Under the pieces are notes generated by a model. That model saw only the letters and a program-made list of their open reading frames with translations, was not told where the DNA came from and searched no databases. Source: Candidatus Gottesmanbacteria bacterium RIFCSPHIGHO2_02_FULL_40_13 (GTDB lineage: Bacteria; Patescibacteriota; Microgenomatia; 2-02-FULL-39-11). From it: a DNA stretch of 32,118 bases. Positions 17,466-24,333 of the stretch are shown piece by piece (position 1 is the first letter of the stretch; each line of letters begins with the position of its first letter). Location of the stretch: contig MFJN01000047.1 of NCBI GenBank assembly GCA_001779235.1, forward strand, positions 14,494 to 46,611, given 5' to 3'. The translations under genes were made by a program, and so were the position numbers.

Positions 17466-19240
17466 TAAGCGTAGATACATCTCAGCAAACTGACATATTA
17501 AATTCTCTATCAACTGAATCCAACCCCTCATCCGCTCCGCTAGGCGCAGAATTATTGCATTTTCGTGATTATCTTACCCGTCCGGATCTGGATTTACCCT
17601 TATTTGGCAGAGATAGAATTAGCAAAGATACATATACGGTAGATCTTGCGGACAATACGAAACAGATTGTCAGTTATAAATTGAAGCAGCCAATGGTATT
17701 TAGAGGTAGAGACTACAAACTGACAGACAGGATGAATGTTGGCGATCAACTAGCCTACGCCTTTGATAGTAAGGGAAAACTGACCTGGATCCGTTTCAAA
17801 CAGTATAACGATCCTCAAAGAAACTATCAACTCAAGACGACAAACGGTAAGCTAACTTTTTTCGTTAATGATGAGATAAATAAAACAACTCTGGAAATCA
17901 GGCAGGAGGACCTGAATCCTGTAATTGCCGGCAAGATTAGAAATTTCAATGAGTATTTAACTAAAAGAGTTAAATTTTGCCGCTTAAAGGAAAAATTATT
18001 ATCAAGAATTTCTATTGACGGTCGTACTGGCAGAAGATTATTAAATGCTGTTACTCTTGTTTCTGGATTAACCGCAATTGTCCTTACAGGTGATTTATTA
18101 GCAAATCATTTGTTGCAGATTGCGGTGGCATCAGACAATACCCGTAATCCTGCTTTATCTTCACCTATCGATAATCCTTCGATACAAATCTCACCCACAC
18201 CGCCGACAGTAGAGATGCCGCCTTCAGTTCAAGAACCTTTATATGTGGAAAAATTACCTGATGGTACGATTCATTTTTCGAATCACGTAGATTTGATTAC
18301 AGACGAGAATTTGGTGGGGCCAAACATTACGCCGAAGATGATTATAATCCATTGGGACGGCAACGAGGATCCGGATAGATCGAAATGGTTATCAACTACG
18401 ACCAGATATGGTCTGGTTGTAGGGGGAAATTCCGCTACTTTTGCGGTCGGAGAAGATGGTGTATTACAGCTGGTAAAGATGACTGATACACAAGTCCAAT
18501 CCACCACCGCTTCAACCGGTCGAGATGACGTTGCTATCAATATAGAGATGTCCGGATCTTGGTTTGATAAAACTCGTCCGTCTGAAACAGAGATTAAGTA
18601 CGCAGTAGATCTGATTGCCAGGCTAATGCTGCAGTATAACCTGACAATGGATGATGTTCGTGGACATTTTCAGGAGGATACTACCGTAGAAGAACCATAT
18701 TCATCAGAACAATATCATGCAGCTTCGGCTGATAATCCGGATGCTTACGATTGGGGTAAATCAGATCCGGGAGCGAAATTTTTGGCAGATTTAAAAGAAA
18801 GAGTCCAAAAGCGTCTTGAAGAACTTCTCGGTAAAACAGGTTCAGTTGTGCCTTCCGTCAAAACCAGAGTATTAAAACAATTTGATTCGACAGTACCAGC
18901 TGAACTCCCTCCCCACATAGAAATTCGCAGAGATAAGGCAACAGGCTGGAGTGGTTATTACGACACTTTAAGAGATAGATTCCTGACTCCGGCGCAGTTG
19001 AGGGAAGAAATCAAATGGGCTAATGATGCGTTTAAATCCCGAGACTTTATAGTATCTTCTCAAGATTCACCGGTGGTTGATAAAAAAACACAGAAACAAA
19101 TCAACGACGTCCAACTGGCAACCCTTAGGGATAATCTTCAGGCCAGACAGCAGGTTAGAGCCTCAGAAAAAGGCCGATTAAAAACAGTCCAAAGACAGGC
19201 AAGAATAAACCCTACTAAAACCAAAGGTGGCAGGGTATGA
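17462..19240 (+). CDS. Membrane-anchored N-acetylmuramoyl-L-alanine amidase (Amidase_2 type)
   Basis: The 592-residue product should cut the bond between N-acetylmuramic acid and L-alanine in peptidoglycan. The Amidase_2 zinc fold is recognised by KMIIIHWDGNE (His297), AINIEMSG, VRGHFQED (His402) and KSDPGAKFLADL (Asp435), with the three residues as expected zinc ligands. Residues 1-190 form a charged beta-rich domain of unknown type on the cytoplasmic side. A hydrophobic segment (about 195-225, AVTLVSGLTAIVLTGDLL) is the likely anchor, followed by a Pro-rich linker and the catalytic domain. A helical region and a basic tail ending KTKGGRV close the protein. ATG 17462 overlaps the previous stop by four bases. 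It completes the three-gene wall operon and could trim or turn over the glycan made by its neighbours. The zinc fold is clear; the cut bond is inferred from the family. Confidence 0.9.
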   Translation: MISVDTSQQTDILNSLSTESNPSSAPLGAELLHFRDYLTRPDLDLPLFGRDRISKDTYTVDLADNTKQIVSYKLKQPMVFRGRDYKLTDRMNVGDQLAYAFDSKGKLTWIRFKQYNDPQRNYQLKTTNGKLTFFVNDEINKTTLEIRQEDLNPVIAGKIRNFNEYLTKRVKFCRLKEKLLSRISIDGRTGRRLLNAVTLVSGLTAIVLTGDLLANHLLQIAVASDNTRNPALSSPIDNPSIQISPTPPTVEMPPSVQEPLYVEKLPDGTIHFSNHVDLITDENLVGPNITPKMIIIHWDGNEDPDRSKWLSTTTRYGLVVGGNSATFAVGEDGVLQLVKMTDTQVQSTTASTGRDDVAINIEMSGSWFDKTRPSETEIKYAVDLIARLMLQYNLTMDDVRGHFQEDTTVEEPYSSEQYHAASADNPDAYDWGKSDPGAKFLADLKERVQKRLEELLGKTGSVVPSVKTRVLKQFDSTVPAELPPHIEIRRDKATGWSGYYDTLRDRFLTPAQLREEIKWANDAFKSRDFIVSSQDSPVVDKKTQKQINDVQLATLRDNLQARQQVRASEKGRLKTVQRQARINPTKTKGGRV

Positions 19241-19267
19241 CCATAAGAACTTACTAATTTCTCAGTT

Positions 19268-19346
19268 GTCATTGCGAGGAGCGTAACGACGAGGCAATCT
19301 GATGAAAAATTCCCACGCTCTCCCGACTGAGTCGGGATCGCTCGGA
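19268..19346. repeat. Palindromic intergenic repeat (GTCATTGCGAG type)
   Basis: GTCATTGCGAGGAGCGTAAC opens a stretch containing GAGGCAATCT and then TCCCGACTGAGTCGGGA. Related openings occur at 24334 (GTCATTCCGAG) and 32071 (GTCATTGCGAG with AAGCAATCT). This copy fills most of the 156-base gap between the convergent wall operon and murA. It could act as a terminator hairpin, but no T-run is present. Confidence 0.6.
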
Positions 19347-19396
19347 AAGACAGAGGTGTGAAACTCGTAGAACTGAAGAAATTAAGAGAGTAAGTA

Positions 19397-20896
19397 TTAT
19401 AAAGACGACGTTAGTTTCGCCCCCAAACCGCGGAATTTTTCAATTATTTGGTGATAGCCTCTTCTCATTTGTCTGGTGCCGATGATTTCCGCCCCGGCCG
19501 CCACCCCGTAAAGTATGCCAAATGCTCCCAGCCTGACATCCTTTCCCTCAACGGTTATTTTAGGTAGAGATTCTCTGCCTTTTCCGTGGATTATCGCTCC
19601 ATGTGGAGAATGAGAAGGATCTTCCGTAAACACATATTCAATTAGGGGATCGGACTCTTTTGGATCAAAAAAATCTATGAGTTCAGGTTTAGCATTTTGT
19701 AAAGCTGTCAAATGATGGAAGCGTGACGGATACATTGTTTCGATCAATCGGGTATCTCCTTCTGCCGTCATAAAAAGAGCGCTGACCAAAGCCTGCCAGT
19801 CGGTCATGATGCCGATATATTTATCGCTGGAAATTCCCGGATGGGGACAGGTGATGACGGTTCGTTTGGGAGCTGTCAATTTTGCACCATCTTTCATATA
19901 AAACCTGATACCGCCATCTTTTGCTTCATAACTTCCATCCATTTCAGTAATCAGCTCCAGAAAAGACCCGATATGGGCTGCTTCAGCGTTCTTGATAAAG
20001 ACTCCTTCTTTGGAGCCGGAGGTAAGGGCAGCGACGGCATAAGTGACTACTGCATTGCGGTCGGCAATAACTTGGGTGTCCACCCCGTGCATTTGAGTTA
20101 CCCCATCAATTTCGATAGTCCTTTCGCCTGCAGGATTTTCAGGGTCTATAATCTTGATATTTGCTCCGGCTTTAATCAGATGTTCAACCAGAGCGTCTAC
20201 CTCAGGTTCACGCGCGCAATTGTGAAGCGTAGTTTTACCCGAAGCACGGGTTGCTGCCATCACCAGGTTTTCCGTGGCAGTATGGCTGGGCAGTTTGAGG
20301 CGGTAATCACAGCCTTTTAAACCATTATCTGCAGAAAGAAGAATCCAACCGGATTTACTGGTCTCATCAATTGTGGCTCCTAAAGCTTTCAATCCCTCAA
20401 GATGAACATCTATTGGCCGATTGCCTATCCTATCCCCTCCGGGAAGAGGTATTTCAGCTTTCCCGAATCTGGCCAGTAGCATTCCGGCAGCGAGAATCGA
20501 AATACGGGATACTTCACCGGCTGTTTCCGGGACGACCCATTTATCAATCTTATCAGGTACGACAATGACAATCGTATCGTTTTCTCCATATTTGACTTGC
20601 GCCCCGAGACTTTCCAGAATTTCTGTCGTGACTTTGACGTCCCCGATAACAGGCATATTCCGAAGGGTCGTTGTGCCCTGTGCTAGACAGGCAGCGATCA
20701 TCAGTTTGGGACCGCAATTTTTCGCTCCGCCGACTTCAACTGTGCCGTGAAGCTCACCTTTTTCGACAGTTACATTTTCCTGATCATAGTTCGGTTCAGG
20801 AGGAGGAGGGTTTTGGGGAGGAGGTTGATCTGCTGAAGCAGGCAATAGATCTGATTGAGGAGCCGGTGGTTGTAGAGATTCAGCTGCATCATCCAT
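19397..20896 (-). CDS. murA: UDP-N-acetylglucosamine 1-carboxyvinyltransferase, Asp at the catalytic Cys position
   Basis: MurA transfers enolpyruvate from PEP to UDP-GlcNAc, the first committed step of peptidoglycan synthesis, in the cytoplasm. Family marks are GGAKN (the conserved Lys-Asn pair), LPGGDRIGNRPIDVHLEGL, and TDWQA holding the conserved Asp. In most MurA proteins the loop reads PGGC; here codon GAT at 20432-20434 puts Asp at the Cys115 position. The same Cys-to-Asp change is known from Mycobacterium tuberculosis, Chlamydia and Borrelia, where it makes MurA insensitive to fosfomycin. The C-terminal half is more divergent than usual, and a Pro-rich extension of about 38 residues precedes the fold. 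Two start codons lie at 20902 and 20896; the promoter at 20933-20905 would initiate near 20898, so I chose 20896 (499 residues). It faces the wall operon end to end. Confidence 0.92.
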   Translation of the reverse strand: MDDAAESLQPPAPQSDLLPASADQPPPQNPPPPEPNYDQENVTVEKGELHGTVEVGGAKNCGPKLMIAACLAQGTTTLRNMPVIGDVKVTTEILESLGAQVKYGENDTIVIVVPDKIDKWVVPETAGEVSRISILAAGMLLARFGKAEIPLPGGDRIGNRPIDVHLEGLKALGATIDETSKSGWILLSADNGLKGCDYRLKLPSHTATENLVMAATRASGKTTLHNCAREPEVDALVEHLIKAGANIKIIDPENPAGERTIEIDGVTQMHGVDTQVIADRNAVVTYAVAALTSGSKEGVFIKNAEAAHIGSFLELITEMDGSYEAKDGGIRFYMKDGAKLTAPKRTVITCPHPGISSDKYIGIMTDWQALVSALFMTAEGDTRLIETMYPSRFHHLTALQNAKPELIDFFDPKESDPLIEYVFTEDPSHSPHGAIIHGKGRESLPKITVEGKDVRLGAFGILYGVAAGAEIIGTRQMRRGYHQIIEKFRGLGAKLTSSL

Positions 20897-20904
20897 TTGC
20901 ATTT

Positions 20905-20933
20905 ATAATAATTAAATAATTCATCCAAGTCAA
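20905..20933 (-). promoter_or_regulatory. Promoter of murA, predicted leaderless
   Basis: On the minus strand TTGACT (20933-20928) and TATTAT (20910-20905) are spaced by 17 bases. The start point predicted seven or so bases downstream falls at about 20898, beyond the first ATG (20902) and just before the second (20896). This favours the second ATG on a leaderless transcript. Confidence 0.6.
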
Positions 20934-20949
20934 CTCTATACCTTTAATA

Positions 20950-20974
20950 CCTTTAAGGGTGTCACCCTTAAAGG
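20950..20974. repeat. 25-bp palindrome, intergenic copy
   Basis: CCTTTAAGGGTG and CACCCTTAAAGG form an essentially perfect inverted repeat with a one-base centre. It lies between the divergent murA and M16 peptidase genes. The same palindrome, with one base changed, sits inside the M16 reading frame at 21626-21650. It may regulate the divergent promoters, but the second copy argues for a mobile palindrome. Confidence 0.75.
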
Positions 20975-21002
20975 TGGTTATTGTTCCGAATCGTTTTTGT
21001 TC

Positions 21003-21031
21003 TTGTTATTTTTCTTTACATTTTGTATCAT
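21003..21031 (+). promoter_or_regulatory. Candidate promoter of the M16 peptidase gene
   Basis: TTGTTA (21003-21008) and TATCAT (21026-21031) are spaced by 17 bases. Initiation near 21038 would leave about 5 bases before ATG 21043. The match is moderate. Confidence 0.4.
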
Positions 21032-21042
21032 TAGGACTTCTT

Positions 21043-22317
21043 ATGAGATATAAGTTAAATACACTTGAGAACGGCCTGAAACTTTTAACCATCCCGATGC
21101 CGGGGGTGGAGTCTGTCACAGTTTTGGTGATGGTAGGAGTAGGCAGCAGGTATGAGGAAAAAAAGATAAACGGACTGTCCCATTTTCTGGAGCATATGGC
21201 CTTTAAAGGCACTCAAAAAAGGCCCTCCGCCTTTGATATTGCTTCACTGATTGACGGGATTGGCGGGGAATTTAACGCTTTTACCAGCAAAGACCACACG
21301 GGATATTACGTAAAGGCAGCTAAAAAACATCTTTCACTTCTCGTTGACGTACTCTCCGATATGCTGCTTCATTCGAAATTTGATCCTCTCGAAATTGAGA
21401 AAGAGAAGGGTGTGATTATCGAAGAGATCAATATGTACGAGGATATTCCCATGCGCAAGATCGGCGACCTGTATGAAAATCTGCTTTATGGAGATACTAA
21501 ATTGGGGCGGGACATTGCCGGAATTAAAGAGGTCATCAAATCAGTCAAACGTGAGGATTTTATTTCATACATGGACAGGTTTTACGGTCCGGTCAATACC
21601 GTCGTCGCCATCGCCGGCGGTATACCCTTGAAGGGTGACACCCTTAAAGGTACGGTTGAGAAGTATTTAGGGGGCTGGAAAAATAAAAAAGTAGAGAAAC
21701 CTGAATTTTTCAAAGAAAATCAAACCACACCCGCATTTCATCTTACCTTTAAAGATACGCAACAGGCGCATCTGTGTTTGGGCGTCCGTTCCTTCCCTTT
21801 GCTTCATCCTGGCAGATATGCTTCAGGAGTGCTAACTAATATTCTGGGAGGCGGGATGTCATCCAGACTTTTTATTGAGGTCAGGGAGAGAAGGGGACTG
21901 GCATATTATGTGCGGGCTAATGACGAAAGGTATATTGATGTGGGTAATTTCGTGGTGCAGGCCGGGGTGGATGTAGCCAGAATAGACGATGCCATAAAAG
22001 TAATTCTTGATGAGCTTCGTAAGATTAAAAACGCAAAAATTGATAAAAAAGAATTGAATAAAGCCAAGGAAAATATGAAAGGAAAACTCATCCTGGAGCT
22101 TGAAGACAGCCGGTCTGTGGCAGCTCTTTTTGCAACTTCCAAAGTAATTGAAGACAAAATTTTGACTCCCCTGGAAATAATGCAGAAGGTGGATAGCATC
22201 ACGATTGAAGATCTGCAAAAAACAGCCGGGGAAATTTTTCAACAGTCGCAGCTGAATCTGGCCATAATAGGGCCTTATAAAGATGATGAGAGGTTCCGGA
22301 AGTTACTTCGGGTGTAG
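21043..22317 (+). CDS. M16 family zinc peptidase
   Basis: This 424-residue protein belongs to the pitrilysin/processing-peptidase family, which degrades peptides inside a closed two-domain chamber. The inverted zinc motif HFLEH gives His47, Glu50 and His51, with the third ligand in VIIEEI (about Glu127). The second domain includes GGGMSSRLFIEVRERRGLAYYV, typical of the family. ATG 21043 was chosen because residues from there (MRYKLNTLENGLKLL) match the usual family start and the candidate promoter lies just upstream; an upstream GTG (20959) would add 28 residues, part of them encoded by a palindromic repeat. A second palindrome is inside the gene, encoding the PLKGDTLKG stretch between the expected AGG and VEKYLGGW. 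No signal peptide is seen. The biological substrate is not evident. Confidence 0.93.
   Translation: MRYKLNTLENGLKLLTIPMPGVESVTVLVMVGVGSRYEEKKINGLSHFLEHMAFKGTQKRPSAFDIASLIDGIGGEFNAFTSKDHTGYYVKAAKKHLSLLVDVLSDMLLHSKFDPLEIEKEKGVIIEEINMYEDIPMRKIGDLYENLLYGDTKLGRDIAGIKEVIKSVKREDFISYMDRFYGPVNTVVAIAGGIPLKGDTLKGTVEKYLGGWKNKKVEKPEFFKENQTTPAFHLTFKDTQQAHLCLGVRSFPLLHPGRYASGVLTNILGGGMSSRLFIEVRERRGLAYYVRANDERYIDVGNFVVQAGVDVARIDDAIKVILDELRKIKNAKIDKKELNKAKENMKGKLILELEDSRSVAALFATSKVIEDKILTPLEIMQKVDSITIEDLQKTAGEIFQQSQLNLAIIGPYKDDERFRKLLRV
21626..21650. repeat. 25-bp palindrome, copy inside the M16 reading frame
   Basis: The segment CCTTGAAGGGTG plus ACACCCTTAAAGG matches the reverse complement of 20950-20974 with one difference. 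It is in frame and contributes roughly eight residues (LKGDTLKG) to a surface-type position just before VEKYLGGW. Related M16 proteins usually have a shorter connection here; this comparison is from memory. Confidence 0.7.
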
Positions 22318-22320
22318 CTG

Positions 22321-22362
22321 GTAGAGAGTAGTAAGTAGAAAGTAGCAAGTAGAACGTAGAAA
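22321..22362. repeat. Degenerate short tandem repeat (GTAGAAAGTA type)
   Basis: Units such as GTAGAGAGTA, GTAAGTAGAA, AGTAGCAAGT and AGAACGTAGA follow one another directly after the M16 stop codon. This is low-complexity DNA with no visible function. Confidence 0.6.
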
Positions 22363-22417
22363 TCTTTTTTCCCCCGATTGCTCCCCAAACAAAATCGTAG
22401 TATCCTTAAAGAGAATA

Positions 22418-22921
22418 ATGTTAAAAAACTGCCAACCTCAGCATAGAAACAGGGCATTTACCATCATGGAGGTGATGATTGTCATCTCCATCATCGCCCT
22501 GCTTTCGACAGTAATTCTTTACGCCAATATCAAAGGCGCCTTAGAGAAAGCCCGCGACAGCAAAAGAAAACAGGACCTCAATAAACTGGTTCGTACGCTT
22601 GAAGAATATTATAATGATTTTTTATACTTTCCAGAGCCCAACTTGGATAAGGGTACCATCAGCGATGTAGATTGGGGTAAACCTTATACTCAATACAACA
22701 TCACGTTACCCAAAGATCCTTTAAGCCCTAGTCAAGATTATTATTATTTATCGGATGCATATAACCAATCATATTTTGTTATTTACGCCAAACTAGAAAA
22801 TAAGGATGACGGAGATATAATTCTGACAGGCTGTAAGGACGGCTGCGGACCAAACCTGGCCTATAATTATGCCGTCCACAGCAGTAACGTGCAGATGATT
22901 GAAGGAGTGCCTTTCTATTAG
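22418..22921 (+). CDS. Type IV pilin-like / pseudopilin protein
   Basis: The 167-residue product starts with a short basic leader (MLKNCQPQHRNRA) followed by FTIMEVMIVISIIALLSTVI, the class III prepilin signature. Cleavage would fall after Ala13, with Phe as residue +1 and Glu at +5; Ala replaces the more usual Gly at -1. The hydrophobic helix continues into a charged helix (KARDSKRKQDLNKLVRTLEE) typical of pilins. Two cysteines near the end (GCKDGCGP) could form a disulfide. The protein would be processed by a prepilin peptidase and sit in, or be extruded from, the membrane as part of a pilus or secretion pseudopilus. No assembly genes are in the window. The same frame beyond the stop encodes a Gly-rich and Pro/Thr-rich sequence, suggesting C-terminal truncation. 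Confidence 0.88.
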   Translation: MLKNCQPQHRNRAFTIMEVMIVISIIALLSTVILYANIKGALEKARDSKRKQDLNKLVRTLEEYYNDFLYFPEPNLDKGTISDVDWGKPYTQYNITLPKDPLSPSQDYYYLSDAYNQSYFVIYAKLENKDDGDIILTGCKDGCGPNLAYNYAVHSSNVQMIEGVPFY

Positions 22922-23066
22922 AGATAAGGCGGCGCGGGCGGCGGAGGGGGAGGAAGGACTCCGATACCAACTCCGACCGGATTTTACGGTGCGCGGATCG
23001 GGATCTTTCACACTTTAAGGATTATTAACATTTCGGCTTTGAAATTAACCATTAGACCTATTAAAG

Positions 23067-23110
23067 AAGATCTCTCCACTCACCAGTCTGACTGGTTCGG
23101 TCGAGATGAC
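23067..23110. repeat. Half copy of palindromic repeat C
   Basis: AAGATCTCTCCACTCA, a small hairpin (ACCAGTCTGACTGGT) and TCGGTCGAGATGAC match the right half of the element at 31085-31187. There the central hairpin is CCCGATGTACATCGGG instead. Flanks are conserved while the hairpin core is replaced. Confidence 0.65.
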
Positions 23111-23184
23111 GGATGAACTGAAGTTAAATCGCAAACTGCAGGTGGGTCAGATATCTGGGTGATGTTTTTTGAAAATAAATAAGA

Positions 23185-23190
23185 TATAAT
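23185..23190 (+). promoter_or_regulatory. Candidate -10 box of ndk
   Basis: TATAAT is a perfect -10 hexamer, but no good -35 lies at the right distance. If used, the leader (about 35 bases) would contain the 7-bp tandem repeat. TTTAAT at 23221-23226 is an alternative -10 much closer to the start codon. Confidence 0.4.
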
Positions 23191-23193
23191 CTT

Positions 23194-23221
23194 CAGGTGT
23201 CAGGTGTCAGGTGTCAGGTGT
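23194..23221. repeat. Four-unit 7-bp tandem repeat upstream of ndk
   Basis: The unit CAGGTGT is repeated exactly four times between a TATAAT box and the ndk start codon at 23232. Perfect units imply recent expansion or ongoing slippage. Confidence 0.9.
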
Positions 23222-23231
23222 TTAATAAATT

Positions 23232-23645
23232 ATGGAACAGACTGTTGTATTAGTAAAACCGGACGCAGTGAAAAAGCAGGTAATCGGCAAAATCATTACC
23301 TATCTTGAAAACGCGCATTTTCACCTGGTGGCCGGAAAATTTACCCGTCTTACGGATGAAATTATCGACCGCTGGTATAAACATCACCAGGATAAACCTT
23401 TCTTTCCTGAACTGAAAAAATTCATGATGGAGACGCCTGTCATGGCGATGATTTGGGAAGGGGAGGGTGTTGTAGCTAAAGTGCGGGAAATCTGCGGTCC
23501 GACCGATTCGTTAAAGGCGCCAAAAGGCACGATCCGCGGAGACCTCGGGACTGATATCCAGTACAATGTCGTTCACGCCTCGGAAGATGAGGAAAATGCC
23601 AAGCGGGAAATAGGTCTTCTTTTTGAACTTACACCCCAGGGGTGA
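23232..23645 (+). CDS. ndk: Nucleoside diphosphate kinase
   Basis: This 137-residue enzyme moves the gamma phosphate from ATP to other nucleoside diphosphates through a phosphohistidine intermediate in the cytoplasm. It starts with the family signature (TVVLVKPDAVKKQVIGKI), and the active-site His115 is in NVVHASED. Length is normal for the family. The stop codon overlaps a small palindrome (CACCCC-A-GGGGTG, 23632-23644), which may form a hairpin between ndk and the convergent alanine racemase remnant. A 33-base stretch (23412-23444, encoding LKKFMMETPVM) recurs, inverted and in the same reading frame, inside that remnant. Confidence 0.96.
   Translation: MEQTVVLVKPDAVKKQVIGKIITYLENAHFHLVAGKFTRLTDEIIDRWYKHHQDKPFFPELKKFMMETPVMAMIWEGEGVVAKVREICGPTDSLKAPKGTIRGDLGTDIQYNVVHASEDEENAKREIGLLFELTPQG
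23412..23444 (+). repeat. 33-bp patch shared with the alr remnant (inverted), copy in ndk
   Basis: Bases 23412-23444 equal the reverse complement of 24058-24090 with a single mismatch. The longest identical run is 23 bases. The encoded peptide LKKFMMETPVM fits the normal ndk fold at this place, so this is probably the donor copy. Confidence 0.85.
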
Positions 23646-23667
23646 TGTAGCTTTACACCTCAGGTAT

Positions 23668-24153
23668 TTAACGTCTTTTGTAAACTCTGGGAATCCGGGG
23701 CGCTATGCCCGCCACTATTTCGTAATTTATGGTAGAACACACTTTGGCGATATCGTCAGCCAGAATAGTTTCTTTTCCCTGACGGCCGATGAGGACTGCT
23801 TCATCTCCAATATTTGTATTTTTAATCCTTGAGATATCGATTGCTTTCTGATCCATGGAAATCCGTCCGATAATGGGAGCTTTTTTTCCATTGATTAAAA
23901 CATAAAACTTGTTAGACAGCGCCCTCGGATAGCCGTCGCCGTAACCAATCGGCAATAAACCCATCAGCATTTTTCTTTTTGCATGATATGTCCTTCTGTA
24001 GCCGACAGTATCGCCTTTTTGCAGAGTTTTTATCTGAACGACGATGGATTTTAGAGTCATGACAGGCGTCTCCATCATGAGTTTTTTCAGGGAGTTGAAA
24101 TTATAAGCGAAGTTAGCAAGATTTATTTCAGCAAAAGAGAGGCGGTCGGGCAT
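23668..24153 (-). pseudogene. alr: Alanine racemase with large internal in-frame deletion
   Basis: The 161-residue frame begins like an alanine racemase (FAEINLANFAYNFNSLKKL), then after about 25 residues jumps to the C-terminal domain (PVMTLKSIVVQIKTLQKG, GYGDGYPR, GRISMDQ, TINYEIVAGIAPRIPRVY). About 200 residues of the TIM barrel are missing, including the PLP-binding lysine motif, so racemase activity cannot be expected. Family enzymes have about 370 residues. The junction LKKLMMETPVM is encoded by 33 bases nearly identical to the neighbouring ndk. The frame is intact and the C-terminus complete. A full enzyme may exist elsewhere in the genome to make D-alanine for the wall, or the junction may be an assembly error. 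Confidence 0.85.
24058..24090 (-). repeat. 33-bp patch shared with ndk, copy at the alr deletion junction
   Basis: This patch lies exactly where the N-terminal and C-terminal pieces of the racemase meet. Its left part (LKKL) suits the racemase N-terminus and its right part (PVM) suits the start of the C-terminal domain. The middle (MMET) looks imported from ndk. Confidence 0.8.
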
Positions 24154-24289
24154 AAGTCATGAGAATTATATCAGAAAATAAATCACCTATCCTGCATTCT
24201 AATCCTGGAATTATAAATGACTTATGTGACTTATAAAATGACAATCAATTTGCCAAAAATCCCAATCGGGGTTTAATTCCATGTTTACA

Positions 24290-24313
24290 CTACATTAATA
24301 TATATTAATGTAG
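24290..24313. repeat. 24-bp perfect AT-rich palindrome
   Basis: The arm CTACATTAATAT is followed by its exact complement ATATTAATGTAG. It is isolated from any promoter I can see. It could be a protein-binding site or the core of another small palindromic repeat. Confidence 0.7.
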
Positions 24314-24333
24314 TTACGAGTTTTGCACTTAAT

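Larger units (their letters stand above)
22922..23231. other. Intergenic region: former pilin tail and half repeat C
   Basis: Immediately after the pilin TAG and a second in-frame TAA, the frame continues as GGAGGGGGGRTPIPTPTGFY (about 22928-22987), an envelope-protein-like tail. Then come a half copy of repeat C (23067-23110), a TATAAT box (23185-23190) and a four-unit 7-bp tandem repeat before ndk. No further gene is seen. Confidence 0.6.

Noticed and set aside
19841-20320. 159-codon frame antisense to murA
   Set aside because: Lies wholly opposite a clear MurA with family motifs, and has no family features of its own.
20959-21042. Upstream GTG start for the M16 peptidase
   Set aside because: The added residues come partly from the palindrome and do not resemble an M16 start or a signal peptide; ATG 21043 matches the family start.
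22418-22927. Alternative genetic code (stop reassigned) to explain the pilin tail
   Set aside because: Both intervening codons are TAG and TAA, whereas recoded CPR lineages reassign TGA. All other genes here end normally with TAA, TAG or TGA.
23632-23644. CACCCC-A-GGGGTG as an intrinsic terminator of ndk
   Set aside because: The stem is short and no T-run follows on either strand, so it does not meet the usual pattern.
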